Shown here piece by piece: positions 16,998-26,180 of a DNA stretch of 63,812 bases. The DNA comes from an uncultured Massilia sp. (GTDB taxonomy: Bacteria > Pseudomonadota > Gammaproteobacteria > Burkholderiales > Burkholderiaceae), in NCBI GenBank assembly GCA_946886065.1, contig CAMPHU010000003.1, positions 1 to 63,812 on the forward strand. Reading direction: 5' to 3'. The first letter of the stretch is position 1. Every line of letters begins with the position of its first letter. Position numbers and translations under genes: made by a program. The notes beneath the pieces were generated by a model. The model was not told where the DNA came from. It saw nothing but the letters and a program-made list of their open reading frames with translations, and did not search any database.

Positions 16998-19253
16998 TCA
17001 GGTCCCGATCCGCCCTCCGTCGTTCTTGGTGATGACGATGGTCGCCGAGCGCGGACGCTTGCCCGCGCCATACCCCGCATTCGATGGCCACTGGCTGGTG
17101 TACTTGGCCGGATCGGCGATGTTGCTCGAGGAGGTGCTTTCGCCAGGATGCTGGATGTTCACGAACAGCGCCTTGCCATCCGGCGTCTCCGCGATGCCGG
17201 TGATCTCCGACCCCACCGGCCCCACCAGGAAGCGCTTGAGCGTGTCGGCGGTGGCGCTCTTGCCGACGAAGGTGTCCACGTTCAGCGCCGAGCCGTCCGC
17301 ACGCGGGTAGCTCAGGGTGACTTTCTTGCCATCGCCCACCTGCCCCGGCACGCCGGCCAGCATCATGCAGTTGCTGACGTCGGTGTAGGCGCCGTCGTCG
17401 GTCTGGAACCAGCAGATGCCGGTGGCGGTGCTGAAGGCCAGGCCGTCCGGGCTGGAGAAGTCCTGGTCGGCGCTCAGGCCCGACAGGTTGACCTTGTCGG
17501 CGGCGGCGGCCGCTTCGGCGCCGAACAGGTACACGTCCCAGGTGAAGCCGGTCGCGGCGGAACCCGCGGCGCCTTCCTTGACGCGCAGGATGTGGCCGTT
17601 CGGGTTGCCGTTCTGCGCGCTCGTGCCCTTCATGTCGGTGTAGACGCGCGGGTTGGCGGCATCCGGCGCGGCCTGGCTGGAACTGCCCGGCTCCACGCGG
17701 CGGTTGCTGTTGTTGGTCAGCGTGAAGTAGATCTCGCCGTTGGCCGGGTTCACCGAGCACCATTCAGGACGGTCCATCCTGGTCGCGCCCACCGCGTCGC
17801 CTGCCAGGCGCGCATTCACCAGCACGTCGGCCTGGTCGGTGAACTTGTAGTTGGCGTAAGCGGCGATGGCCGGATTGGTGATCGACAGCTCGATCCACTG
17901 TCCGCTGCCGTCGGCGGCGAATTTGGCGACGTACAGCTTGCCGTTGTCCAGGTACTTGTCGCCGGTGGCGATGCGGTCCGCCGCGGTGGCGTCGGCGGCG
18001 CTCCAGAGGGTGTTGGACACGTACTTGAAGATGTATTCGTTGCGCGAATCGTCGCCCATGTACACGGCCAGCGGCTTGCCCGCCTCCACCTTGCCGAAGG
18101 CGGCGCTTTCGTGCGCGTAGCGGCCCAGGGCGGTGCGCTTCTTGATGACGCGGGTCTTGTCATAGGCATCCATCTCGACGATGTAGCCCATGCCGTTCAT
18201 CTCGTTGCGGTAGTCGTCGCTGCCGTCGGGCGAAGCGCCGGTTTTGCTGATGTTCCAGCGCGCGTATTTGTCGTCCGTACCGCCGGTTTCCCAGCCGTGG
18301 CGCGATGCGGCGCCCTGGTCGCGGCCATAGCGCTTGAGCGCGGCCACGCTCTTGTCGGCGCGCGCGGCGTCGTCGGTGGCGGACCGGGTGAAGTAGCCGG
18401 ACCAGTTCTCCTCGCCCGACAGGTAGGTGTTCCACGGCGTCTTGCCGGTGCCGCAGTTGTTCAGGGTGCCGCGGGTCTTGGTGCCGGTCGGCGAGTATTT
18501 GGTGGTCACGAGCACATTGCCGCGCACCGGGCCGGACAGCTCGACCTCGGTCTGCTGGTGCACGCGGCGGTTGAACGAGGAATCCTTCAGGGTTTCCCAC
18601 TTGCCGGCGTTCTTGCGCACTTCGACCACGGACAGGCCGTGCAGGGCCATCTCCTTGTCCACTTCCAGCGCGGGACGCGGCAGGCTCATGGTGCCGCCGT
18701 TCGCATGCAGGAAGAAGGACGAGAGCTTGTCGTCGGTGGTGGCTTCGTGGTTCATCGCCAGCAGGCCGCGGCTGTTCTCGCTGGTGGAGGGCGCGCCGGT
18801 GCTCGAGAGCGGGAAGAATTCCATGCCGTCGTGATGGTCGCCGGCGCGGTTTTCCATGTCGCTGTCGGTGCCGTCGTTCTTGTAGGCCGGCGTGGCGGCG
18901 GTGAGCGGATCGCCCAGCGCGTACAGGACCGTGGCGGTGTAGCCGGCCGGGACGACGACGGCGTCCGCCAGGCTCTTGGACACGGCGGTAAAGCCCAGCA
19001 GCTTATCGGCAGGTGGCGTGGTGCCGGTCGGCGGCGCCGGCGCGGTGACGGTGTCGCTGTCCGAACCGCCGCAGGCGCTCAGGCCCATGGCGCCGAGGAA
19101 GGCGGTGGCGGCCGAGGCGGCGCCGCCGCGCAGCAGGCTGCGGCGGCTCAGGCGCGCGCTGAGGACGGTGCTGAAGTGCTCGTTCGACGATGGGTTGGTG
19201 TCGGTATCGTCATGGTCGACAGGGATGCGGGCAAAGTCGGTCGGCTTGTTCAC
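16998..19253 (-). CDS. phoX: PhoX-family alkaline phosphatase, Tat-exported
   Basis: A 751-residue protein starting at a GTG (19253). This start is chosen because the conserved N-terminus NKPTDFARIPVDHDDTDTN follows it. A twin-arginine signal (SRRSLLRGGAASAATAF) and a Ser/Thr/Pro linker come next. The large catalytic part has EFFPLSSTG, NHEATTDD, STGICWFQTDDGAY and NIQHPGE, motifs of the calcium/iron-dependent PhoX phosphatases. These hydrolyse phosphomonoesters in the periplasm under phosphate starvation. A PhoB-box-like site 66 bases upstream (19319-19347) fits this control. Confidence 0.92.
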   Translation of the reverse strand: MNKPTDFARIPVDHDDTDTNPSSNEHFSTVLSARLSRRSLLRGGAASAATAFLGAMGLSACGGSDSDTVTAPAPPTGTTPPADKLLGFTAVSKSLADAVVVPAGYTATVLYALGDPLTAATPAYKNDGTDSDMENRAGDHHDGMEFFPLSSTGAPSTSENSRGLLAMNHEATTDDKLSSFFLHANGGTMSLPRPALEVDKEMALHGLSVVEVRKNAGKWETLKDSSFNRRVHQQTEVELSGPVRGNVLVTTKYSPTGTKTRGTLNNCGTGKTPWNTYLSGEENWSGYFTRSATDDAARADKSVAALKRYGRDQGAASRHGWETGGTDDKYARWNISKTGASPDGSDDYRNEMNGMGYIVEMDAYDKTRVIKKRTALGRYAHESAAFGKVEAGKPLAVYMGDDSRNEYIFKYVSNTLWSAADATAADRIATGDKYLDNGKLYVAKFAADGSGQWIELSITNPAIAAYANYKFTDQADVLVNARLAGDAVGATRMDRPEWCSVNPANGEIYFTLTNNSNRRVEPGSSSQAAPDAANPRVYTDMKGTSAQNGNPNGHILRVKEGAAGSAATGFTWDVYLFGAEAAAAADKVNLSGLSADQDFSSPDGLAFSTATGICWFQTDDGAYTDVSNCMMLAGVPGQVGDGKKVTLSYPRADGSALNVDTFVGKSATADTLKRFLVGPVGSEITGIAETPDGKALFVNIQHPGESTSSSNIADPAKYTSQWPSNAGYGAGKRPRSATIVITKNDGGRIGT

Positions 19254-19318
19254 GAAGTGGATCCTGTTCGGTAAGGGGTGAAAGTCCGAACATGGTAGAG
19301 AGCCAAGATGACTACTTT

Positions 19319-19347
19319 GTGACGCCTTGATAACAGTTTGATGACAC
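19319..19347 (-). promoter_or_regulatory. PhoB box upstream of phoX
   Basis: Read on the minus strand, three half-sites occur at exact 11-bp steps: TGTCAT (346-341), TGTTAT (335-330) and CGTCAC (324-319), with A-rich spacers (CAAAC, CAAGG). This matches the direct-repeat architecture of the Pho box recognised by PhoB. Its distance to the phoX start suits an activated promoter. Confidence 0.75.
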
Positions 19348-19356
19348 AGTCTGTCT

Positions 19357-19704
19357 TTACGCTTGGCGATGCCCGAGGCCGATGCAGGCCGCGCCCAGCA
19401 GCGCCAGCCCGACGCCGAGGTAGTCGCTCCAGACCGGCTTGATGCCGTCGACCACGGCCAGCCAGGCCAGCGCGGTGGCGATGTAGACGGCGCCATAGCT
19501 GGCGTACACCCGGCCGCTGGCCGCCGGATGCAGGGTGAGCAGCCAGACGAAGGCTGCCAGGCTGAGCGCGGCGGGCAGGAGCAGCCAGGTCGAGCCCTTG
19601 CCGGTCAGCCAGAGCAGGGGAAGATAGCAGCCGAGCAGCTCGGCGATGGCGGTCAGGAAGAACAAGCCGAGCATGCGGCTCGATGCGAACAGGTCGAAGG
19701 TCAT
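19357..19704 (-). CDS. YnfA/UPF0060 small membrane protein
   Basis: A 115-residue protein with four membrane helices and the UPF0060 signatures [18 protein letters not shown] and [19 protein letters not shown]. The family belongs to the drug/metabolite-transporter superfamily and is similar in size to small multidrug resistance proteins; the substrate is uncertain. Its stop lies 10 bases upstream of the PhoB box of phoX, which reads in the same direction. Confidence 0.88.
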   Translation of the reverse strand: MTFDLFASSRMLGLFFLTAIAELLGCYLPLLWLTGKGSTWLLLPAALSLAAFVWLLTLHPAASGRVYASYGAVYIATALAWLAVVDGIKPVWSDYLGVGLALLGAACIGLGHRQA

Positions 19705-19753
19705 GGGCAGGATCGTGGACGGCGGAATACCGCCGTGATCCTACCATCCGCCG

Positions 19754-20161
19754 TCAGTAACGCCCCAGCTCGCGGACCAGGTCGGAACGCAGCTCGTCGA
19801 TCGTGGGCGTGATGCCCTTGTCGCCGGGTGTGTAGAAAATGCCCGGCAGGACGCGGTCCTGCTCCAGCTGCGGCAGCAGGTCTTCCAGCAATTCCTCGAT
19901 GGAGAAGGCCTGGGCGTCGTAGCCGTCCCATTCGTATTCGGCGCACAGGCTGGCGTAGTCGCTCGCCGGCCACATCGGAAACACCAGGGTGCCGTCGTCG
20001 GTCTTGGCCAGCGCCCAGCCATCCTGGTACAGCCCCCAGACTTCCTGCGCATCCGCGACGCGCTTGATGAAGTATTCGTAGCGTTCCGGGCCCGGCAGGG
20101 TGACGACCGCCGCCAGTTGCTGCGCGCCCAGCTTGATCGCCGAAATAATCCTTTCGCTCAT
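19754..20161 (-). CDS. DUF2750 family protein
   Basis: Encodes 135 residues from the ATG at 20161 (an in-frame ATG two codons earlier is also possible). The protein has RYEYFIKRVADAQEVWGLYQ, DDGTLVFPMWPASDYASLCA and EWDGYDAQAFSIEELLEDLLP, which together define DUF2750. Such proteins are small, soluble and of unknown role, sometimes associated with immunity or secretion loci. Here it lies directly downstream of the T6SS baseplate genes on the same strand (110 bases after tssG). Confidence 0.8.
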   Translation of the reverse strand: MSERIISAIKLGAQQLAAVVTLPGPERYEYFIKRVADAQEVWGLYQDGWALAKTDDGTLVFPMWPASDYASLCAEYEWDGYDAQAFSIEELLEDLLPQLEQDRVLPGIFYTPGDKGITPTIDELRSDLVRELGRY

Positions 20162-20271
20162 CACCATTCCTGTCGATGCAGGCGACATGCCCGTAAAGTC
20201 TCAGCATACGACAACATGGCCGTTCGGCGCAGAATCTAGCGTGCGCGCCCTTTGGAATGACGTGGAGAAAC

Positions 20272-21363
20272 CTAGAGGACGTGCAGGCCGTAGCGCACGT
20301 CGCGCCGGTTGGCCGTCTGCGCGCCCTCGACCAGGAAGGCGTCCCAGCCGAGACGCACCGCCGGCCCCGTCTCGTGCAGGGCGGCGCTGCGCACATCCAG
20401 CGCGCGCAACTCCAGTTCGATCTCATAGGCCAGGGACACGCCGGTGAACATCGACAGCAGGCTTTTCAGGGCCCTGGCCGCCATGCCGCCGGGCAGGAAG
20501 GCGTCGAAACGCGCGCGGTCGAGCGGCCCGACCACCAGGCGCAGGCGCAGATCGCGCTGCCAGACGCGGGCGCCGGCGATCGCGCGCGCCCCGAGCACGG
20601 CCTTGTCGTCGCCGAGCATGGTCTGCTGGGACAGCGGCACGGCGTACCAGTCGCCCACGAACTGCTCGACCATGACCGGCTGGCCGAAGTACTCGGACAG
20701 CACGCGCCCGATCTGCACGGCGGAAGCGGGACGCTGGCGGATGCTGGCGGCGAAGTAGGCCATGGTTTCGTCCAGCACCGCGCCCTGTTCGGGACTGGCC
20801 AGGCGCGCGCGCAGCGAGGCGTCGCCGACGCCGGCCAGCGCCAGCAGCAGCGGCAGGAAGGCGTCGCGCCCGTCCAGCTGGTATTGCTGCGCCAGGCGGT
20901 ACTTGCGCCAGGCCGCATAGAACAGGGCCAGCGAGCGGTTCGAGAAAGTGTCGAGGAAGGCGCGGGGACCTTCATCCTTGTCCTTGTCGCTGGCCTGGTG
21001 CTCGGCGAGGCGCTCGGTGTAGTGGGCCGGCAGCACGCCATTCCCGCCCAGCAGGCCCATGAAGGCCGGCGTGATGCGGATGTGGCGCAGGCTGCCGTCT
21101 TCCAGCGCCGCGGCCAGCGCGGCGGCCTGGGGCTGGATGTCGCGCGGCTCGGGCTGGACCGCCTCGAGCTGGCTGGGCGGGAAGCGCAGCGAGGTGGAAT
21201 TCTGGAAGCGCAGGTGGCGTGCAACCAGGTCGTCGCCCGGCTGGCCGCGGCGCCGCAGCCAGGTTTCCAGCAGGCGCACGGCCTGGAAGAACTCGAAGCG
21301 CCAGGGCTCGCGGCACAGGCGCTCGATTACAGCAGGCTGAGGTCCCCGCTTCGCGGATCGCAT
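20272..21363 (-). CDS. tssG: Type VI secretion baseplate subunit TssG
   Basis: A 363-residue TssG protein starting with the conserved PWRFEFFQAVRLLETWLRR and HLRFQNSTSLRFPPSQL. It has the mid-protein GLLGGNGVLPAHYTERL and a late LRLVVGPLDRARFDAFLPGG. TssG joins TssF in the baseplate wedge that anchors the contractile sheath to the membrane complex. Its start overlaps the end of tssF by 37 bases, so both are translated from one message (tssE-tssF-tssG). Confidence 0.93.
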   Translation of the reverse strand: MRSAKRGPQPAVIERLCREPWRFEFFQAVRLLETWLRRRGQPGDDLVARHLRFQNSTSLRFPPSQLEAVQPEPRDIQPQAAALAAALEDGSLRHIRITPAFMGLLGGNGVLPAHYTERLAEHQASDKDKDEGPRAFLDTFSNRSLALFYAAWRKYRLAQQYQLDGRDAFLPLLLALAGVGDASLRARLASPEQGAVLDETMAYFAASIRQRPASAVQIGRVLSEYFGQPVMVEQFVGDWYAVPLSQQTMLGDDKAVLGARAIAGARVWQRDLRLRLVVGPLDRARFDAFLPGGMAARALKSLLSMFTGVSLAYEIELELRALDVRSAALHETGPAVRLGWDAFLVEGAQTANRRDVRYGLHVL

Positions 21364-23171
21364 GTGAGCAGCTCCTCTCCGGTTTGGCGCGACAGCATCA
21401 CCAGCCGCGTGAAGCTGTTGGCATGCACGTACAGCGCAAGAAAGCGCTCGACGATGTGGGCGAAGGCGTGGATGCCGCTGCCGACAAACGCTTCCTCGTC
21501 GATCGTCAGGCGCACCTCGACGCCGCGCACCAGGCAGTTGAAGGGATTGCCCGCCATCCAGGCGCTGGCCGGCCGGTAATCGATGGCGGCGATGCCGCCG
21601 ACCTGGCGCTGCGAGGAGGGCGAACGGGGCAGGTCGTGCAGCGCCAGCATCTCGCGGAAGGCCTCGACGCCGCCGTCGGCCAGCGACAAATGGTTCAGCG
21701 AGAGCAGTGAGATCAGGCGCCAGTGGGCATTGCGCCCGCTGGGAAAACGGTACGACGCCGTGGGCTTGCGCAGGAAGGAGATCGCCTTCACGCTCGATCC
21801 GCCCTCCAGGAACAGGTCGCCGCCGGGCTGGCCGTAGCTCAATGCGCTCGGCAGGTCGCGGTTGGTGCAGGTGAGTTCGACGTTGAGCGTGTCCGTCTCC
21901 ACCGCGGCCGGATCGAAATCGATGTCGACGATGGACACCTGGGTCTCGAAGCCCGGACTTTTATCCAGCAGGGTTTCGTCGCGCCGCATCGCCCAGTAGT
22001 GACCGTGTTCGCTCGGCGTCTGCGCATGCCGCAGCGAATAGAAAGGACGGAACTCCACCACCGACTCGCCTTGCGGCGTCTGCCGGATCAGGCGCAGCGC
22101 GTCGATCGCCACCACCTCGTAGGCATAGGCGCGGCGCCCATCGGCCAGCACCGGGTAGCTCGCCGTCGTATGGGTCAGCTGGATCGGATCGCCGCGCTGG
22201 CGGAACAGGTTGACCACCGGCGTGCAGCCCAGCAGGACATTGTTGGTCGAGAGCGTGCCCAGCATGCGCGCCAGGTTCGAATCGGCGCGCATGCCCGACA
22301 CGGCCAGGTGCAGCGTGACCGAACGGGCGCCCGGCGGCAGGGCCTTGGCGAGCGCCGCCAGGTCGATGTCGAAGAAGTTGAATTTCTCGGGGAAGCAGAA
22401 GTATTCGGTGAGCAGGCGGTAGGCGGTGTGCGAGCGGGCGGGGAAATCGATCAGGGCCTCGTCGTCCCCGAAACCGGCCGGCTTGACGGGAATGGCGGGC
22501 AGCGCCACCCAGCGTCCGCTGCCTTGCAGCTCGGCGTAGGCGGCCACGCCGCGCATGAAGAGGGCGTCGCGCAGGGCCGCGCAAAACGAGGGCTCGCCGT
22601 CGATGAAGACGCGCAGCGTGTCCAGTCCCAGCTGGCCCACGCCGCCCTGTTCGCCGGTGGCCGCGATGGTGAAGCTGATGCTGGACGAGGCGCCGGCCGG
22701 CAGGCGCACCGCATCGGGCGCATCGATGATGGCGGAGAAGCTTGCGCGCTGAAGCGCCAGCGGCGCCACCGCCACCGGGTACACGGTGCGGAAGGTGCAG
22801 GCCACGCCGCGCACCGGGCGGCTGGTGAGCTGGGTGCCGCGCGCGATCATGCTGGCCGCGGTCTGCTGCCTGGCCGCGGCGGCGACGTCCATGCGCGCGA
22901 TCGAGCAGGACGGAAAAGGGCGCAGGTAGTGCGGATACAGCACTTCGAACAGGGCCTCGGTGAATTCCGGATAGTCGTCGTCCAGGCGCTTGGCGATGCG
23001 CGCGTTGAGCAGGGCGAAGGACTCGATCATGCGCTCGGTGTGCGGGTCTTCGCACACCTCGCCGCTGATCAGGAGGCGTCCGGCGATCTTGGGATAGCGT
23101 TCGGCGAAGTCGCGCAGGTTGCGGCGCAGGTAAGCCAGTTCGCTCTCGTAATAGGGAAGCAGCTGTTCCAT
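21327..23171 (-). CDS. tssF: Type VI secretion baseplate subunit TssF
   Basis: A 614-residue TssF, normal in length. It begins MEQLLPYYESELAYLRRNL and contains YPKIAGRLLISGEVCEDPHT, LTEYFCFPEKFNFFDIDL and the GIHAFAHIVERFLALYVHAN block near the C-terminus, all conserved across the family. Two TssF with one TssG form each wedge of the T6SS baseplate. It begins 2 bases after the tssE stop and overlaps tssG. Confidence 0.95.
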   Translation of the reverse strand: MEQLLPYYESELAYLRRNLRDFAERYPKIAGRLLISGEVCEDPHTERMIESFALLNARIAKRLDDDYPEFTEALFEVLYPHYLRPFPSCSIARMDVAAAARQQTAASMIARGTQLTSRPVRGVACTFRTVYPVAVAPLALQRASFSAIIDAPDAVRLPAGASSSISFTIAATGEQGGVGQLGLDTLRVFIDGEPSFCAALRDALFMRGVAAYAELQGSGRWVALPAIPVKPAGFGDDEALIDFPARSHTAYRLLTEYFCFPEKFNFFDIDLAALAKALPPGARSVTLHLAVSGMRADSNLARMLGTLSTNNVLLGCTPVVNLFRQRGDPIQLTHTTASYPVLADGRRAYAYEVVAIDALRLIRQTPQGESVVEFRPFYSLRHAQTPSEHGHYWAMRRDETLLDKSPGFETQVSIVDIDFDPAAVETDTLNVELTCTNRDLPSALSYGQPGGDLFLEGGSSVKAISFLRKPTASYRFPSGRNAHWRLISLLSLNHLSLADGGVEAFREMLALHDLPRSPSSQRQVGGIAAIDYRPASAWMAGNPFNCLVRGVEVRLTIDEEAFVGSGIHAFAHIVERFLALYVHANSFTRLVMLSRQTGEELLTCDPRSGDLSLL

Positions 23172-23173
23172 GC

Positions 23174-23662
23174 TCAGGCTCCTCGCGCGGCGGCGTGCTG
23201 CGGCTTGGCGCGTCCCGTCTTCTTGATGCTGTACTGCAGGGTGGAAGGCTGCAGCACGGCGTCGAAGTTGACCGCTTCTTCCGACAGGCTGGCCACCAGA
23301 AGGGCGGTGATCGAGAAGCTGAGGCGGTTAACGGATTCCTCGCGCAACTCCAGCGCCGCCTTCACGTTGCGCAGGCGTGGTTCGTGGCAGGCGATGGTCT
23401 TTTCGATGCAGCTGCAGATGGCGGCGCGGTCGGAAGGGCTGGACAGGGAACGGTCGGCGAAGTCGCTCAGGCCGTAGCTCACCATCGAGCGGCTGCATTC
23501 GGGGAAGGCCTTCAGCGCTTCCTCGTCGAGGACGGAGCGGGTGTTGAGCAGCGCTTCAAGGTCGCGCGCGACTATGTCCTTCAGATCTTCGGCAGTCAGT
23601 CGCGCTTCCCGCTGCGGCACGCCCAGCAGGCGGTCGAATAGTCCCGGCGTAAAAGCTTTCAT
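23174..23662 (-). CDS. tssE: Type VI secretion baseplate subunit TssE (gp25-like)
   Basis: Encodes 162 residues from the ATG at 23662; the open frame extends further but the extension has no resemblance to the family. It starts with PGLFDRLLG and has a central RDLEALLNTR segment, SYGLSDFADRS, and the acidic EPRLRNVKAAL motif, which is the core of gp25-like lysozyme-fold proteins (E-P-R-L). TssE nucleates the sheath on the baseplate. It is divergent from tssK with 142 bases between. Confidence 0.9.
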   Translation of the reverse strand: MKAFTPGLFDRLLGVPQREARLTAEDLKDIVARDLEALLNTRSVLDEEALKAFPECSRSMVSYGLSDFADRSLSSPSDRAAICSCIEKTIACHEPRLRNVKAALELREESVNRLSFSITALLVASLSEEAVNFDAVLQPSTLQYSIKKTGRAKPQHAAARGA

Positions 23663-23804
23663 CGTGCCTCCAGAAAAGAAATCGCATGGTGACACGTTGG
23701 CCATGGCAAATATTTGATCAAGTTCACATGGGCGTCTGTCACGCGTTGCTATTGTTTCCGAGCAAAGTTCCGCCAACCGCACACGACGCGAGGAAATCCA
23801 GTCC

Positions 23805-25142
23805 ATGACCAGCAAAGTTCTCTGGGGCGAAGGCCTGCTGTTGCGCCCACAGCATTTTCAGCGGCAGGACCAGTACCACGAACACTGCCTGCACAAGGGC
23901 ATCCGGGCCGTGCATCCCTATGCGTGGGGGGTGGACAAGCTGGAAGTCGACCGCGACGCCCTGGGCAACGGCGTGCTGCGCATCCTCGCGCTGTCGCTGC
24001 GCTTCCAGGACGGCCAGCTGATCGAGGCGCCCGGCCCCGACGCGCTGCCCGGGACCGTGGACCTGGGCCAGCTGCAGGCAGCGCAGAGCGTCACCTATTA
24101 CGCCGCCGTGCCGGGGCTCAAGCCCTTCAGCGGCAATTTCGTCCAGCCTGGCCAGACCGACAACACGGCGCGCTTCATGCAGGTGAACGAAGAGACGCCG
24201 GACCTGTACACGCAAGCCTCGCCGGTGCAGCTGGCCTATTTGAAGACCACGGCGCGCCTGGTGTCGGAATTCGAGCCGCGCGACGCCTACGTGCACTTTC
24301 CGCTGCTGCGCCTGCGCCGCGCCGCCACCGGCGGCTTCGAGCTCGATGCCGCCTTCGTGCCGCCGCTGCTGTCCATTGGCGCCTCGCCGGTGCTGTTCCT
24401 GCAGCTGCGCCGCCTGCTCGACGCGCTGCAGGCCAAGGTCGGCGCGCTGTACGGCCACCAGCGCGAGCCGAGCCGCAACGTGGTCGAATTCCGCTCGGGC
24501 GACATGTCCTCGTTCTGGCTGCTGCACACGGCCAGCTCCGCCTATGCGTCCTTGAGTCACCACTTCCACCATCCGGCCCTGCATCCGGAGCGCCTGTTCG
24601 CGCAGCTGCTGGACGTGGCCGGGGGCTTGATGACCTTTTCGAAAAGCTGGACCCTGGGCGACCTGCCGCCCTACCAGCATGCCGACCCCGGTCCCGCCTT
24701 CGCCAAGCTGGTCACCATCGTGCGCGAGCTGCTCGACACCGTGATCTCCTCGAAATACTTCGCCATCGCGTTGAACGAGACGCGGCCCTGCTACCACCTT
24801 GGCATGCTCGATTCCGGCAAGATCGACGACGGCACCACCTTCTACATCGCTGTCTCGGCCGATATCCCGGCGCTGGAGCTGGTGGACGTGGTGCCGCTGC
24901 GCTTCAAGGTCGGCGCGCCGGACGATGTGGAGAAGTGCGTGCTGTCCGCGCTGCCGGGAGTGCGGCTGCAGCATGCGCCCCAGGTGCCGGCGGCGATTCC
25001 CGTGCGTCCCGACACCTGCTACTTCGTGCTGGAGGCCAAAGGAGCGATGGTTGAGCGCATGCTCAAGGCGCAGTCGATCTCGATCTACGTCCCGGCCGGC
25101 ATGAAGGAGCTGAAGCTGGAGCTGCTGGCTGTGGTGGCCTGA
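23805..25142 (+). CDS. tssK: Type VI secretion baseplate subunit TssK
   Basis: A 445-residue TssK. It opens with KVLWGEGLLLRPQHFQRQDQ, a highly conserved family start, and has RLRRAATGGFELDAAFVPP, HPERLFAQLLDVAGGLMTF and the C-terminal NETRPCYHLGMLDSGKI. TssK is a trimeric adaptor linking the baseplate to the TssJLM membrane complex. In most clusters tssL and tssM follow it; here a LysR gene on the opposite strand follows, so this locus carries baseplate genes only. Confidence 0.95.
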   Translation: MTSKVLWGEGLLLRPQHFQRQDQYHEHCLHKGIRAVHPYAWGVDKLEVDRDALGNGVLRILALSLRFQDGQLIEAPGPDALPGTVDLGQLQAAQSVTYYAAVPGLKPFSGNFVQPGQTDNTARFMQVNEETPDLYTQASPVQLAYLKTTARLVSEFEPRDAYVHFPLLRLRRAATGGFELDAAFVPPLLSIGASPVLFLQLRRLLDALQAKVGALYGHQREPSRNVVEFRSGDMSSFWLLHTASSAYASLSHHFHHPALHPERLFAQLLDVAGGLMTFSKSWTLGDLPPYQHADPGPAFAKLVTIVRELLDTVISSKYFAIALNETRPCYHLGMLDSGKIDDGTTFYIAVSADIPALELVDVVPLRFKVGAPDDVEKCVLSALPGVRLQHAPQVPAAIPVRPDTCYFVLEAKGAMVERMLKAQSISIYVPAGMKELKLELLAVVA

Positions 25143-25184
25143 ACCGGCGATGAAGCGTCCACTGCATGACAATCGGAGCTCGGC

Positions 25185-26081
25185 TTACCGCGCTGTGAAC
25201 ATGTCGATGAGGGCGCGGGTCGCTGCCGACTGGCGGCGGTGCGGCGCATACACGATCGAGAACGGGCGGCTGCGCCCCCGCAGGTGCGGCAGCAGTTCTA
25301 CCAGGCGGCCTTGCGCCACATGTTCGCGCGCGATGAAATCGTAGGTCTGGGCAATGCCGGCGCCCGCCACCGCCAGGGATACCACGCCCAGCACGTCGTC
25401 CGACACGACCACCGTCGGATTGGCGGTCCATTCGATATCGGCGTCGCCGTCCCGGAACACCCAGGGCGCGATGCGTCCCGTGCGCGGAAGGATGAAGGGC
25501 AGGCAGCAATGCCCTTCCAGCTCCTCGAGCCCATGGGGTATGCCGGCCCGTTCCAGATAGCCGGGCGAGGCGACCAGGCACAGGGCTTCGTCGGCCAACT
25601 TGCGCGCCACCAGGCCGCTGTCGGCGAACTCGCCGAGGCGAATCGCCAGGTCGAAGCCCTCGGCCACCAGGTCGACATTGCGGTTGGTGATGTTCAACTC
25701 AAGCTTGACCTCAGGATGGGCGCGGGTAAAGGCGGCCAGCAAAGCGGGCAGGCGGTGATGCCCCCAGGTGGTCGGCGCACTGAGCCGGATCCGTCCCGTC
25801 AGCGCCCCTGCCGAGCCCTGCACCTCGCGTTCGGCGTCGCCCAGCATGGAGAAGGCCGCGCGTGCCTGTTCCAGGTACTGGCGGCCTGATTCGGTCAGCG
25901 TCACCTGGCGGGTCGTACGCCGCAGCAGCTGGGCCCCCAGGCGGCTCTCCAGCCGCGTCACTGCGCGGCTCAACACGGAAGGCGTGGTCGACAGCGCGAC
26001 CGCGCCTGCCGTGAAGGAAGCATGGTCGGCGACCGCGATAAACGCCTCCAGGTCGTCCAGGTAGTCGAATTGCCGGCTTAT
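25185..26081 (-). CDS. LysR-family regulator with apparent non-AUG start
   Basis: The LysR protein is intact: helix-turn-helix with FIAVADHASFTAGAVALS and PSVLSRAVTRLESRLGAQLL in the first 60 residues, then an effector domain ending ALIDMFTAR. No ATG, GTG or TTG exists near its N-terminus. An ATA at 26081 sits 5 bases after a perfect AGGAGG and gives 298 residues, the expected length; a CTG at 26120, 7 bases after a second AGGAGG, would add 13. I annotate the ATA. It is divergent from the SDR gene it probably controls. Confidence 0.78.
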   Translation of the reverse strand: MSRQFDYLDDLEAFIAVADHASFTAGAVALSTTPSVLSRAVTRLESRLGAQLLRRTTRQVTLTESGRQYLEQARAAFSMLGDAEREVQGSAGALTGRIRLSAPTTWGHHRLPALLAAFTRAHPEVKLELNITNRNVDLVAEGFDLAIRLGEFADSGLVARKLADEALCLVASPGYLERAGIPHGLEELEGHCCLPFILPRTGRIAPWVFRDGDADIEWTANPTVVVSDDVLGVVSLAVAGAGIAQTYDFIAREHVAQGRLVELLPHLRGRSRPFSIVYAPHRRQSAATRALIDMFTAR

Positions 26082-26180
26082 TTTGTCCTCCTGAGAACAA
26101 GTGAATTCCTTACAGACCAGTTTATCTCCTCCTGAGCCAACAATACAGTGTTGCCTTGTCCAACACCACCGGAGAGAACC

